Positions 1 to 8,787 are shown, counted from the first letter of the stretch. The stretch is DNA of 64,000 nt from Deltaproteobacteria bacterium (GCA_016709225.1 JADJEE010000001.1:62001-126000); one strand, 5' to 3'. The notes: generated by a model not told the origin, from the letters alone. Made by a program: numbers and translations.

Positions 1-432
1 GACGCGGCCGACGGTGCTGCGCGGCTGCGGGCGGTGGCGATGCGCATGCGCAGGGCGAGCGGCCCGTGGCTCGAGCTCACGCCCGATCGGGTCGAGACCC
101 GCGCCATCGTGCGGCTGCCGCGGTACGTCGACATCGTGCACGACGGCGCCTGCGCCCGCGCGTGCGAGCAGTTCGTGCTCGAGGCCAGCGCGAGCGACAA
201 GGTCACGACCTTCGGCTCGCACACCGCCGGCGTACTCGACTACGCCGACGTGCGCGCCGCGACGCTGCCCTCGGGCGTGCGCGTGCTGACGTGGCCGACC
301 AGCCGCTCGCGACGACTGCCGAGCGCGCCGGTCGACGGCGTCGGGCTGCTGCCCGAGGTGGCGATCGAGCCTGCGGCGCTGCGATCCCTCGACGCCGACG
401 GGCTCGCCCGCCGCGTCGCGGCGCCGCGGTAG
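1..432 (+). CDS. S41-family (tail-specific) peptidase, C-terminal part, truncated by window start
   Basis: The frame is open from base 1, so the gene begins upstream; only the last 143 codons are present. The segment around bases 127-240 matches the S41 peptidase core: a strand and loop (DIVHDGACARACEQF), a helix, then the V-TTFGSHTAG turn, and further on a DGVGLLPEV segment like the usual family C-terminus. S41 enzymes cleave secreted proteins or peptides with a Ser/Lys dyad. Here the residue three before the conserved Glu, normally the nucleophilic Ser, reads Arg (codon CGC, bases 163-165), flanked by two Cys. The protein may therefore be a non-catalytic homologue, or one base may be wrong. 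The family call is fairly firm; activity is doubtful. Confidence 0.6.
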   Translation, partial: DAADGAARLRAVAMRMRRASGPWLELTPDRVETRAIVRLPRYVDIVHDGACARACEQFVLEASASDKVTTFGSHTAGVLDYADVRAATLPSGVRVLTWPTSRSRRLPSAPVDGVGLLPEVAIEPAALRSLDADGLARRVAAPR

Positions 433-602
433 CCACGCCCGGCGGGGGTGGTCATCGCGTGCCGCCCGTGTGGCGCCGTCGAAGTGCCCGGCTCGGGCAA
501 AGCGGGCGCCAGTTGGGCACCGCCGCCCCCGCCGCGTGCGCTCCGAAGCCAGCGATCGCGGCCTTGCCACGTTGGCGCACCGCGTGCACCGTGCGGCCCG
601 GA

Positions 603-3600
603 ATGCAGCGACCGAGCGGAGTGCCCGAGGGTGCGATCTGGAACGCGAGCGACGAGCGTTGGGTGGTCGGTGACCCGAAGGGGTCCGGCACGGTCGAGAC
701 GTACCGAGACGATGGTCGCATCGCGGCCCGCTGGCACTGCATCGACGGCGTGATGCACGGGGAGTACGTGCGCTTCCACGACGACGGCAGCGTCTCGCAG
801 CGCGGCCAACTCGAGCGCGGGCGCATGGTCGGGGTCGCGTCGGCGTTTCGAGCCCGTGACGCCTCGAGCGAGCCGTTCCCCGACGTGCCCGCCGCGGTGG
901 TCCGCATCGACACCACCTACGACGACGGCGAGGCGGTCGGCATCGCGATGTTCGATGCCGACGGCACCGAGCTCGCGCCCGAGGCCGTGGCGTTCCTCGA
1001 GCGCATGGACGAGGTCCGCGAGGCGCACGAGGCCGAGCCATCCGAGCCGTGGACGCCGACGCTCGCGACCCCGCCGCGCCCGGATGGGGTGCCCGCGGAT
1101 GCCGAGTTCGCCCACGCCGACTCGTACCATGCGCGCTGGGAGCACGGCGATCGCATCGACGGCGAGAAGCACGGCGTGTGGCGCTACTGGGCGTTGAATG
1201 GCGCGCTGGTGATGGAGACCGCGCTCGAGCGCGGGCGCGTGTCGTGGTCGAAGACCTATCGCGAGGGTGGTCGCATCGCCACGCACCTGCGGGTCGTCGA
1301 CGGCGGCGCGAGCCTGTACGAAGCCTTCGCACCGGACGGCACGCTGGCGTACGCCATTCGCTACGGCACCGACGATGTGCTGGAGATCGGCGCCGACGAC
1401 ATCCTCGAAGAGCGGATCTTCCAACGCGACGGGCAGCTGCGACGCGCGATGCTGCGTGCGACCGACGACGCGGGCGAACGAACGCTGCGGGAGTACGGCC
1501 CGGGGGAACGCCTGGTGTTCGAGAACGTCGCGGTCGCCGGCGGTCGCGAGCTCCGCTTCCACGACGACGGTCGCCACGTACTCACGGTGTTTGCGGCCGA
1601 CGAGCCGAGCCGATCGTCGGCGACCGTGCACGGGGCCACCGAACGCACGATGTCGATCGACGCCTCCGGCATCGACGCGGACATCGGATCGCGCGAGGCC
1701 TTCAGGTTCCTCCCTGGTCGCCTGTTCGGCGCGGTGGTTGCGGACCTGCCGCGACCGGAACCCGTGCGGGCATTCGTCGCGGCGCATCCGTGGGCCGAGG
1801 CCGTCGACCCACGCTCACCGGTGCCGCACACCAACGTCGCCAACGCCATGACCATCCTGACGTCGGATCTGCCCTACGCGTACGGCTTTGGCTTGGTGGC
1901 GTTGGGCAACTTGATGGCGCCCGAGCAGCTGCGACAAGCGGCGCCGGTGCTGCTGGCGCTGCGCGAACAATCGCCCCATGCGGCGGCGCTGGTCGACTGG
2001 CTCGCGCATGCGCTCGGTGAGGCGGAGCCACCCGAGCACGCCGACGATGGCGGCATCGATCTCGCCGCGATGGCAGCTTCGGAGGTGGCGGCGCTGCGGT
2101 CGGTCGCTGCCCGCGTGCGCGCGGCGGGCGATCCCAATCGCGTGCTCGATGCGCTCGAGGACCCGGATGCCACCGTCGTGCTCACTGCGCTCGGCGCGTT
2201 GATCGACGCCGAGGTGACCGATGAGCGCGTCGCCGCGGCGGTGCGTCGCATCGCCGCCGCGCCGCTGCCTCCCGGTGAGGATCCCGCCGATGTGCGCGAC
2301 GTCGTGGCCCGTGCGGCCGCGGCCGTGCAAGAGGCGGGTCTGTTCGCGCAGCTGCTCGGGTGGTTTCGTGACGGCGCCGACGACCTCGCCGCGCCCTTGC
2401 TCGCGCTCGCACGCGCACCGGGCGTGGACCGCACTGCGGTCGCGGAGTTCTTGCGTCTGTTCGCGCAGCGACACCAGGGGCTGCAGGCGCCCCTCGCCGA
2501 AGGCCTTGGACTCCCGTCGCTGGTCCTCGAGCTCGCCGACGCGGTCGCCCGCGAGGGCACAGGCGTGCTGCCCGAGGCCGGTGGCGAGTTCCCGATCGGA
2601 CGCGTGACGCTGCCCAGCGGCACGCTCGTCGTCACCGACATGGGCGCGATGGGGCAGTGGAGTCACGAGAACCCGCACTTTGCGGACGTCTCCGGTAGCA
2701 CCTGGGCCGGCGCGATGGGGGCCACCCGCGGCGATTACTTCGACATGCGTGTGCTCGGGCGCGACGCCACCGCGGCGCTGGCGTCGTTCGTGCGTGCGCA
2801 CGGCACCGACTACATCTTCGACGTCAACGCGCCGCAGTCGAAGAAGGGCATCGCGCAGTTCAGGGCGCACGCGCAGGAGCACGGGTTCGATGCCCGCCTC
2901 GAGCCCGCGGCGGTGCGCATGGGCCATGGCCAGCGCCTGCGCTTGCTCGCCGAGGCTGGCCTCGACCACGGGGAGTTCTCGTTCGCCCACGTCAACGTGA
3001 CCGCCGTCTACGGGCTCCCCACGGACCGCCCCCTGACGGTCGTGGGCCGACGCGACGACGACGACTGCTGGCAGTACATCTCGTTGGTGTGTCGGCCCAC
3101 CGTGCCGGTCGCCAGCGAGACGATCGGTCGCGCCGCCGTGGAGGAAGCGCGGCTCATGTTCGCCGATGGCGAGGCGCTCGCGGCGTGGGACCACGAGCGC
3201 CCGTTGGATGGACGCGTCGACCTCGTGTTCTGGGGCGGACGGGAGGACGAGTTCGCCGAGCGGTTCGGCCTCGATGACCGGGGCGGCACCGTCGGCTGGA
3301 CCGACGTCGCGGCGGCCGGCCTGCCCCCGGGCTGGATCGAACTGCTCGACGCCGCGGCGCAGTCGCGGCAGCTGGTGATGGAGATCCGGCCCCACTCCAG
3401 CCACCACGCGATCCTCCGGCACGCATGGGCCAATGACCTCGGCGTCGGCTCGGCCGAGATCGGCGGCGCGTGGATGTGCGGCTTCTTCACCTCCGTCGGC
3501 GACGGAGCGTTCCCGGTCGTCGTCGAGCGCGACGCCGACGGGCAGGTCTGCCGCGTGACCGTACAGATCGCCGGCGACGAGGACGAGGACGACGAGGACG

Positions 3601-3722
3601 AGGACGACGACGAGGGCGACGACGAGGGCGACGACGAGGGCGACGACGACGACGGCGAGGGCGACGACGAGGACGACGGCGACGACGACGAGGACGACGA
3701 GGACGACGACGACGACGCGTGA
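603..3722 (+). CDS. Large multidomain protein: YwqK/MORN-like repeats, helical repeat region, DUF4241-like C-terminal domain, acidic tail
   Basis: 1039 residues from the ATG at 603; the open frame runs further upstream but without coding-like sequence. Residues ~10-230 contain YwqK/MORN-like stretches (DDGRIAARWHCIDGVMHGEY; EKHGVWRYWALNGALVMET). Residues ~430-650 are Ala/Leu-rich helices resembling HEAT-type repeats. Residues ~680-985 open with LPSGTLVVTDMGAM and close with GDGAFPVVVERDADGQV, which resembles DUF4241. The final 47 residues are almost only Asp and Glu. There is no signal peptide, so it is probably cytoplasmic. In other bacteria YwqK repeats and DUF4241 both occur in proteins tied to polymorphic-toxin immunity. 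An immunity or toxin-linked role is therefore possible, but no toxin gene is visible next door. Function is unknown. Confidence 0.6.
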   Translation: MQRPSGVPEGAIWNASDERWVVGDPKGSGTVETYRDDGRIAARWHCIDGVMHGEYVRFHDDGSVSQRGQLERGRMVGVASAFRARDASSEPFPDVPAAVVRIDTTYDDGEAVGIAMFDADGTELAPEAVAFLERMDEVREAHEAEPSEPWTPTLATPPRPDGVPADAEFAHADSYHARWEHGDRIDGEKHGVWRYWALNGALVMETALERGRVSWSKTYREGGRIATHLRVVDGGASLYEAFAPDGTLAYAIRYGTDDVLEIGADDILEERIFQRDGQLRRAMLRATDDAGERTLREYGPGERLVFENVAVAGGRELRFHDDGRHVLTVFAADEPSRSSATVHGATERTMSIDASGIDADIGSREAFRFLPGRLFGAVVADLPRPEPVRAFVAAHPWAEAVDPRSPVPHTNVANAMTILTSDLPYAYGFGLVALGNLMAPEQLRQAAPVLLALREQSPHAAALVDWLAHALGEAEPPEHADDGGIDLAAMAASEVAALRSVAARVRAAGDPNRVLDALEDPDATVVLTALGALIDAEVTDERVAAAVRRIAAAPLPPGEDPADVRDVVARAAAAVQEAGLFAQLLGWFRDGADDLAAPLLALARAPGVDRTAVAEFLRLFAQRHQGLQAPLAEGLGLPSLVLELADAVAREGTGVLPEAGGEFPIGRVTLPSGTLVVTDMGAMGQWSHENPHFADVSGSTWAGAMGATRGDYFDMRVLGRDATAALASFVRAHGTDYIFDVNAPQSKKGIAQFRAHAQEHGFDARLEPAAVRMGHGQRLRLLAEAGLDHGEFSFAHVNVTAVYGLPTDRPLTVVGRRDDDDCWQYISLVCRPTVPVASETIGRAAVEEARLMFADGEALAAWDHERPLDGRVDLVFWGGREDEFAERFGLDDRGGTVGWTDVAAAGLPPGWIELLDAAAQSRQLVMEIRPHSSHHAILRHAWANDLGVGSAEIGGAWMCGFFTSVGDGAFPVVVERDADGQVCRVTVQIAGDEDEDDEDEDDDEGDDEGDDEGDDDDGEGDDEDDGDDDEDDEDDDDDA
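3576..3716 (+). repeat. Acidic-codon tract (GAC/GAG/GGC) encoding a 47-residue Asp/Glu tail
   Basis: Low-complexity coding repeat at the 3' end of the preceding gene. It includes three tandem copies of a 12-base unit (GACGACGAGGGC type, reading D-D-E-G). Only six Gly residues interrupt the Asp/Glu run. Such tracts are prone to slippage, so the exact length may vary between strains or be misassembled. Confidence 0.85.
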
Positions 3723-3824
3723 GGCGGGCGCGAGCGCGTGGGGTCGGCGGCCCCACGGACTGGCTCGTGGCATCCGGCGGTCCGCCGATGGTGCAGGCGC
3801 CGCGAACCTGCGAGGATCGCACGC

Positions 3825-4163
3825 ATGCGCGCCCGTGGTCGTGTCCGCCGCTGGTCTTCGACGCTTGCGTTCGGCCTCGCCTGCGCGTCGTCCGATGGCT
3901 CCGCGAACGCCCCCGCTGGGCAGGTGCCGGTGAGCGCACCACGCGGCGAGCCCACGACGCCCGTGCCGGACCCCTCCATCACCGCCCCGGCCATCGAGCG
4001 CACCGATGCCGGCGTGTGCACGCCGATGCCGAAGCAGGGCGATCCGTGCCGTCCCGGCGACGCGTGGTGCGTCGAGTCGTGGGGCGAGCCGGGCGGCCAC
4101 AGCTCGGCGCTGTGGTGCCGCGACGGCACATGGCAGCGCGAGCAAGAGGTCAACCTCGAGTGA
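3825..4163 (+). CDS. Small secreted lipoprotein, unknown function
   Basis: 112 residues from the ATG at 3825, chosen because it gives a compact signal peptide: Arg-rich start, hydrophobic core, and lipobox GLAC at residues 17-20. A Ser/Pro/Thr-rich linker follows, then a small domain with four Cys (CTPMPKQGDPC, DAWCVES, LWCRDGTW), probably forming two disulfides. The phrase GDPCRPGDAWC recalls the short Cys-rich modules common in myxobacterial lipoproteins. It lies about 100 bases after the acidic-tailed protein. The function cannot be assigned. Confidence 0.55.
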   Translation: MRARGRVRRWSSTLAFGLACASSDGSANAPAGQVPVSAPRGEPTTPVPDPSITAPAIERTDAGVCTPMPKQGDPCRPGDAWCVESWGEPGGHSSALWCRDGTWQREQEVNLE

Positions 4164-4484
4164 TCTGACACGGCCCTCCCGTCCGCGGCCGACGAGGTGC
4201 CGGCACGTCGCAGATCCTCGCGCCCAATCTGCTGAACACGGTGGTGACCGTGGTCCCGCTGCGGCTCGGCCACGTCGAGCACGTCCACGCCAAGATGGAC
4301 CGCGTTGATCGCAGCCTGCGGTGCGTGAACGCGCGGCGGCGAGCCCCGCTCGATCCGCGCGGCAACGCGCTCCTCGAGGTCGTGCACGATCGTGCACGAC
4401 GATTGTGATCGAGCGCGCCGATGCGGCGCGCGTTCGGTCATCCAGCCGATTGTCGGCGACGTTGCGCTCGGACAGGCTGTCGTC
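4164..4484. other. Intergenic region (321 bases) with a palindrome, a hairpin and a possible decayed coding stretch
   Basis: No convincing intact gene. From about 4175 to 4408 the + strand frame ending at a TGA near 4408 keeps a strong G/C bias at third codon positions but has no plausible start. It may be a gene remnant. The 3' half holds the 22-bp palindrome at 4379-4400 and a second inverted repeat (GCGCGCC, 5-base loop, GGCGCGC, 4413-4431). Both lie upstream of the DUF1592 gene. Confidence 0.5.
4379..4400. promoter_or_regulatory. Perfect 22-bp palindrome, candidate operator
   Basis: Half-site GTCGTGCACGA is followed directly by its exact reverse complement, with no spacer. It ends 84 bases before the start of the DUF1592 gene, the first gene of a two-gene operon. 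Its length and perfect symmetry suit binding by a dimeric repressor. No regulator gene is adjacent. The call rests on symmetry and position only. Confidence 0.5.
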
Positions 4485-6218
4485 ATGGACCGCGCTCGAC
4501 CGCTGTGCCTGTGCATCGCCCTCGCGACCGGCTGCTACTCGGGCCTGCACGGCGATGGCCCGCAGGCCGGCGGTGAGACGACCGGCGCGAGCGGGCCCGG
4601 CAGCGACGGCGGCGGCGATGCGGCCGACGGCGCCGACTCGAGCGGCGGCGAGCTGCCCGGGCTCGAGGTCGGTGCGGTGCCGATGCGGCGCCTCACCAAC
4701 GGGCAGCACGTGCAGTCGATCCGCGATCTGCTGGCGCTGCCCGACTGGACGCCCGCCGTGGCGCTGCCGGACGAGGGGCTGAGCGGCGAGGCGTTCCGCC
4801 TGCCCAACATGGTCGCCGGCGGGGTGACCACCACGCTGCTCGACTTCGGACGCTATCGCAACGTCGCCAAAGAGGCCGCCGAGCTCGCGTTGGCCAGCGA
4901 CGAGGGCGTGGCGGCGCGGCTGGGTTGCAGCCCGAGCGGCGTCGACGATCCCTGCGTGCGCGCGTGGCTGAGTGCGATCGCGCAGCGGGCCTGGAGCCGC
5001 CCGGTCGCGACCGACGACGCGGCGGTCGACGAGCTGCTGGCGATCGTCGACGACGGCACCACGCGGCTCGGCGAGCTGCGCCTCGGTCTGCAGTGGGGCG
5101 TCATCGCGCTGCTGCAGACGCCGGAGTTCCTCTACTTCTACCCGCAGGTCGACCCCGCGCAGCCCGACGCAATGGATGACCACTCGCGCGCGCGCTCGCT
5201 GTCGCTGATGTTCCTCGACTCGGTGCCCGACGACGACCTGCTGGCCCGTGCGCGCGCGGGTGAGCTGGGCGATCCGGCCGTGGTCGAGGCCGAGGTCGAT
5301 CGCCTGATCGCCCAGATGGTCGCCGACCCGGCCCACCGTGGCGCGCCCAAGCGCTTCTTTGCCGAGTGGTGGAGCACCACCGTGGTCGACGCGGTCGGCA
5401 AGGACCCCACTGCGTACCCCGATTTCACGCCGACGCTGCGCACCGCGATGCGGCAGGAAGTCGAGGCGATGATCGACGACCTGGTGTTCGAGCGACGCGA
5501 CGATCTGCGCAAGGCCGTCCGCGCCGACACGCTCTACGTCAACGACGAGCTCGCGGTGCTCTACGGCGTGGCGGGCAGCTTCGGCCCGGAGATCGAGGCC
5601 ATCGAGCTGCCGCCCGACAGCCCCCGGAGCGGCCTGCTCAGCACCGGCGCGTTCCTCTCGGTGATGTCGCACCCCTCGACGACCTCGCCGGCGGCGCGCG
5701 GCAAATTCATCTCGCAGCGCCTGCTGTGCCGCGAGATCCCGCCACCGCCACCCAACGTCAGCAACACCATCCCGCCGCCCGAGGGCGCCGAGACCAAGCG
5801 CGACCGCTTCGAGCGTCACACCTCGGATCCGACCTGCGCGGGCTGCCACAAGATGATGGATCCGATGGGCCTCGCGCTCGAGGAGTTCGACGCGATCGGG
5901 GCGTGGCGGGCGACCGAGCAGGTCGATTTCGAAGGCGAGAGCTACGAGCTGCCGCTCGACCTCGCCGGCGAGCTCGATGGCGTCGCGTTCGCCACGAGCA
6001 GGGAGCTCGCGGCCGCGGTGGCCGAAAACCCCGACCTGGTGCCGTGCGTGACGCGGCAGTTCCTGCGTCACGCGCTCGGGCGCGAGCTCGAGGGCACCGA
6101 AGAGGTCGCGATCGACGACCTCGCCGCCCAGCTCGCGGCGGCCGACTTCGACTTCCTGACGCTGATGCGACAGGTCGCGATCCACGACGTGTTCACGACG
6201 ATTGTGAGGGAGGAGTGA
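4485..6218 (+). CDS. DUF1592/DUF1588/DUF1585 lipoprotein with a CxxCH haem-like motif
   Basis: 577 residues from the ATG at 4485, giving signal MDRARPLCLCIALATGC with lipobox ATGC. Domain order is that of the large 'planctomycete cytochrome-type' proteins. An N-terminal MRRLTNGQHVQSIRDLL segment (DUF1587-like) comes first. Next is DUF1592/1595 (RAWSRPV..., FLDSVPDDDLLA, FFAEWW). DUF1588 follows (LSTGAFLSVMSHPSTTSP, RLLCREIPPPPPNV, then CAGCHKMMDPMGLALEEFD). DUF1585 is last (CVTRQFLRHALGRE). CAGCH is a c-type haem-binding motif, suggesting an extracytoplasmic redox role. The stop overlaps the next start by one base (TGATG), so the DUF1552 partner is co-translated. The pairing is recurrent in Myxococcota and Planctomycetes; the reaction is unknown. 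Confidence 0.88.
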   Translation: MDRARPLCLCIALATGCYSGLHGDGPQAGGETTGASGPGSDGGGDAADGADSSGGELPGLEVGAVPMRRLTNGQHVQSIRDLLALPDWTPAVALPDEGLSGEAFRLPNMVAGGVTTTLLDFGRYRNVAKEAAELALASDEGVAARLGCSPSGVDDPCVRAWLSAIAQRAWSRPVATDDAAVDELLAIVDDGTTRLGELRLGLQWGVIALLQTPEFLYFYPQVDPAQPDAMDDHSRARSLSLMFLDSVPDDDLLARARAGELGDPAVVEAEVDRLIAQMVADPAHRGAPKRFFAEWWSTTVVDAVGKDPTAYPDFTPTLRTAMRQEVEAMIDDLVFERRDDLRKAVRADTLYVNDELAVLYGVAGSFGPEIEAIELPPDSPRSGLLSTGAFLSVMSHPSTTSPAARGKFISQRLLCREIPPPPPNVSNTIPPPEGAETKRDRFERHTSDPTCAGCHKMMDPMGLALEEFDAIGAWRATEQVDFEGESYELPLDLAGELDGVAFATSRELAAAVAENPDLVPCVTRQFLRHALGRELEGTEEVAIDDLAAQLAAADFDFLTLMRQVAIHDVFTTIVREE

Positions 6219-7639
6219 TGCGCACACGAACCATCGGACGTCGGACCCTGTTGAAGGGCATGGCCGCCGGCACCACGTTCACCGTGGGCCTGCCGATCCT
6301 CGAGGCGATGCTCGACGCTCACGGCGAGGCGCACGCGGACGGCAGCGCGATCGCACCGGTGTTCCTGGCGTATTCGTGGGGCAGCGGCGTCGGCAACTTC
6401 GACGACATGTTCGATCACTGGACGCCGACGGGCACCGGCGCGAACTGGGGGCTGTCACAGGAGCTGGCGCCGCTGGCGGCCCACAAGCCCTACGTGACCG
6501 CGCTGTCCAACATGCGGCCGTACGTGACCGGCGGCCACCACGAGCTGCGCGCGACGGTGTTCTCGGGGCAGCAGCGCATCGACCCCGCGTACGACGCCAA
6601 CGGTGCCTACCAGAGCATCGGTTCCGATCGCGCCAGCATCGATCAGTACATCGCCGATCGGCTGGTCGAGCAGGGCGACGCCTCACCGTTTCGCTCGCTG
6701 GTGCTGTCGCTGTCCAGCGTCGGCCTGCACTACGGCGGCGTCGGGCGCGGGCTGTCGTTCTCGTGGGGGGCGGGCTACCAGCTGCTGACGCCCGAGACCT
6801 CACCGCTGGCGCTGTATCAGCAGCTCTTCGCCGACTTCTCGCCCGACCCCGATCTTGCCGGGCCGAGCCCGCAGTCCTTGGTGGAGCTGCGCGCGCTCGA
6901 TGCGGTGCTGGCCAGCGCGAATCGGCTGCGCGATCGCGTCAGCGCCTACGATCGTGCGCGCATCGACGCCCACCTCGAGGCGCTGTACGAGACCGAGCAC
7001 GCCATCGAGACCCTCGCCGGCATCACCTGCGAGCTACCGACGCAGCCGACCGGCAACTACCCCGCCAACGACGCCTTCATCGAGCCGCTGGTCGAGAAGA
7101 ACCTCGCGTTCTCGAAGCTCATCGCGCAGGCGCTCTCCTGCGGGCTGACGCGCTCGATCCACTACATGTTCGGCACCATGCAGGCCGACACCGTCATCGC
7201 CGACGTCGGTGCCACCGACGGCATGCACCTGCTCAGCCACAACGATCTGACGGGCACGCAGGTGTCGCAGCCCGAGATGATCGACAAGGTCGCGACCTAC
7301 GTCATCGAGCGGCTGTCGGATCTGCTGACCGAGCTCGCGGGGGTGACCATCGCCGATGGCAACCTGCTCGACCACGCCTGCATCATGGTCGCCTCGGAGA
7401 TGATGGACGGGCGGTACCACGGCGCCGACAAGGGCACGCCGATGCTGCTCATCGGCAAGGCCGGCGGGCGCCTGCGCACCGACTACCACTACCAGCCGTC
7501 GGTCGACGCGCCGTCGTCGGTACGCAACTGCTCGAACGTGCTGCTGACGGCGATGCAGGCCATGGGCATCGATGAGACCACCATCGACGGCGGCCTCGCG
7601 GAGAGCCCCGGCGGGCCCATCGACGAGCTGTTGCTGTAG
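6218..7639 (+). CDS. DUF1552 family secreted protein
   Basis: 473 residues. The ATG overlaps the preceding stop and has a strong GGGAGGAG ribosome site inside the upstream gene. The N-terminus (RTIGRRTLLKGMAAGTTFTVGLPILEAM) is a Tat-type signal peptide with RR followed by L-L-K. The rest matches DUF1552: Y-SWGSGVGNFD near the start, SNMRPYVTGGHHE, a variant of the usual segment where the gene partner family has HxxG, LTRSIHYMFGTMQAD, and an ACIMVASEMMDGRYH stretch. Tat export implies folding, perhaps with a cofactor, before secretion. Its fixed partnership with the DUF1592 protein suggests one extracytoplasmic complex. Substrate unknown. Confidence 0.88.
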   Translation: MRTRTIGRRTLLKGMAAGTTFTVGLPILEAMLDAHGEAHADGSAIAPVFLAYSWGSGVGNFDDMFDHWTPTGTGANWGLSQELAPLAAHKPYVTALSNMRPYVTGGHHELRATVFSGQQRIDPAYDANGAYQSIGSDRASIDQYIADRLVEQGDASPFRSLVLSLSSVGLHYGGVGRGLSFSWGAGYQLLTPETSPLALYQQLFADFSPDPDLAGPSPQSLVELRALDAVLASANRLRDRVSAYDRARIDAHLEALYETEHAIETLAGITCELPTQPTGNYPANDAFIEPLVEKNLAFSKLIAQALSCGLTRSIHYMFGTMQADTVIADVGATDGMHLLSHNDLTGTQVSQPEMIDKVATYVIERLSDLLTELAGVTIADGNLLDHACIMVASEMMDGRYHGADKGTPMLLIGKAGGRLRTDYHYQPSVDAPSSVRNCSNVLLTAMQAMGIDETTIDGGLAESPGGPIDELLL

Positions 7640-7654
7640 CGGTGCCCGGTAGTG

Positions 7655-8272
7655 CTACCTCAGCGCCGCGTGGGCGCGACGCAGGTTGTCGCGCGCGGGC
7701 GCGTCGTGACTGGCGTGGAAGCGCTCCGAGAGGAAGATGCGGGGCTGCGCGAGCAGGCCCGCCAGGAACGCGCCCCGCCCGGCGCGGTAGAGCGGCGGGG
7801 GCACGGCCGCGTACTCGATCGCGATCGCGGCCTCGTAGGCGTCGTAGCGGTCAGGCGATGCGCCGAGGATCGCCATGTCGCAGTCGAGGAAGTGGCGCGC
7901 GTCGTCGTCGAGCGGCTCGCCCGAGAGCTTGCCGTGGCGCGCGGTGAGCTCGACGAGCCGCACGACGGTGTCGACGTCGAGCCCTCGATCAGGCAGGTGC
8001 TGCGTCACCAGCTCGCGGGCGAGTGCTGCGCTGCGGGCTTCGTTGTCGGCGGCACCGGCGACATAGACCGCATCGTGGAAGAGGATCGCGAGCAGGACCT
8101 CGTCGCTCTGGCGCCAGCCGAGCGTCTGCGCGACGTCGTCGTAGTCGCGCAGCACCTCCAGCACGTGCCCGAAGTGGTGGTACGCCCGTGGCGGGGTCGC
8201 GTAGGCGGCCTCGATCGCGGCCAGCAGCGCCGGCGGCACCCAGGCGGGCGAGCGCGGCGTCGCGACCGGCAT
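7655..8272 (-). CDS. HD-domain metal-dependent phosphohydrolase-like protein
   Basis: 205 residues from the ATG at 8272, which overlaps the stop of the upstream gene in a TGATG junction. It belongs to the 'predicted metal-dependent HD superfamily phosphohydrolase' group. It has RAYHHFGHVLEVL near the N-terminus, an ILFHDAVY segment holding the HD pair, LVELTARHGKLSG, then a DDARHFLDCDMAILGASPDRYDAYEAAIAIEY block typical of this family. Cytoplasmic; it likely hydrolyses a phosphorylated nucleotide or related small molecule, but homologues have no settled substrate. Translational coupling to the lipoprotein gene looks tight. Confidence 0.8.
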   Translation of the reverse strand: MPVATPRSPAWVPPALLAAIEAAYATPPRAYHHFGHVLEVLRDYDDVAQTLGWRQSDEVLLAILFHDAVYVAGAADNEARSAALARELVTQHLPDRGLDVDTVVRLVELTARHGKLSGEPLDDDARHFLDCDMAILGASPDRYDAYEAAIAIEYAAVPPPLYRAGRGAFLAGLLAQPRIFLSERFHASHDAPARDNLRRAHAALR

Positions 8273-8787
8273 CAGCCCTTGCCGTACTTGCCCATGCAGG
8301 CCGGCAGGTACTCGTTGATCGACTTCTGCAGCTGCTCGTCGGTCGCCTCGAGCGCGAACTTCTGGCACATCGCGACCTTCACGTCGTTCATGTCGGTGCA
8401 CTGCTTGCGCAGCAGGCCCAGCTGCGTCGTCAGGGCCGACTCCTCGATCTGCGGGTGGAACTTCTTCATGAAGCCGCTCTGCGCCTGCACGACCTGCTCG
8501 CAGGCCTCGGCGATCTTCTTGGGCATCTTGGTGCCGTCGGGGATCACCGTGATCTGCTGGATCTTGGCGGCGATGTCGGCCTCGGCCTGCTTGGCATCGG
8601 CCTCCTTCTTCTCGCGCTCCTGCCGGCGCTTCTCGATGCGGGCCTTGGCCTCGGCGTCCTCTTTGGCCTTGGCGTCGACCGCGGGGTCGGCCTTGGCCTC
8701 GGCGGGCTTGTTGTCGCAGGCGAGGCCGGGGCCGAGCAGCGCGGCGAGCAGGACGGAGGCGGGGGTGCGGCAGCGAGGGTGGAGCAT
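8272..8787 (-). CDS. Coiled-coil lipoprotein, unknown function
   Basis: 171 residues from the ATG at 8787, placed so that a signal peptide ends in lipobox GLAC|D. Residues ~25-75 are a highly charged Ala/Lys/Glu stretch (AKAKEDAEAKARIEKRRQER) likely to form a coiled coil. The C-terminal half has four Cys (ACEQVV, RKQCTDM, AMCQKF, PACMGKY), which could pair in the periplasm. It precedes and overlaps the HD hydrolase gene by one base. No family recognised; possibly an envelope structural or chaperone-like protein. Confidence 0.65.
   Translation of the reverse strand: MLHPRCRTPASVLLAALLGPGLACDNKPAEAKADPAVDAKAKEDAEAKARIEKRRQEREKKEADAKQAEADIAAKIQQITVIPDGTKMPKKIAEACEQVVQAQSGFMKKFHPQIEESALTTQLGLLRKQCTDMNDVKVAMCQKFALEATDEQLQKSINEYLPACMGKYGKG

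Noticed and set aside
3576..3716. Acidic-codon tract as a possible CRISPR or satellite repeat
   Set aside because: It is in frame, codes for Asp/Glu and lacks spacer-repeat structure.
4150..4408. Short open frames in the gap before the DUF1592 gene as a real small gene
   Set aside because: Third-position bias is present, but there is no start codon with a ribosome site and no recognisable protein; kept only as a possible remnant.
1815..6227. Very long open frame (1470 codons) on the minus strand
   Set aside because: It is antisense to the acidic-tail protein, the small lipoprotein and the DUF1592 gene; its translation is repetitive and without family motifs. High G+C produces such mirror frames.
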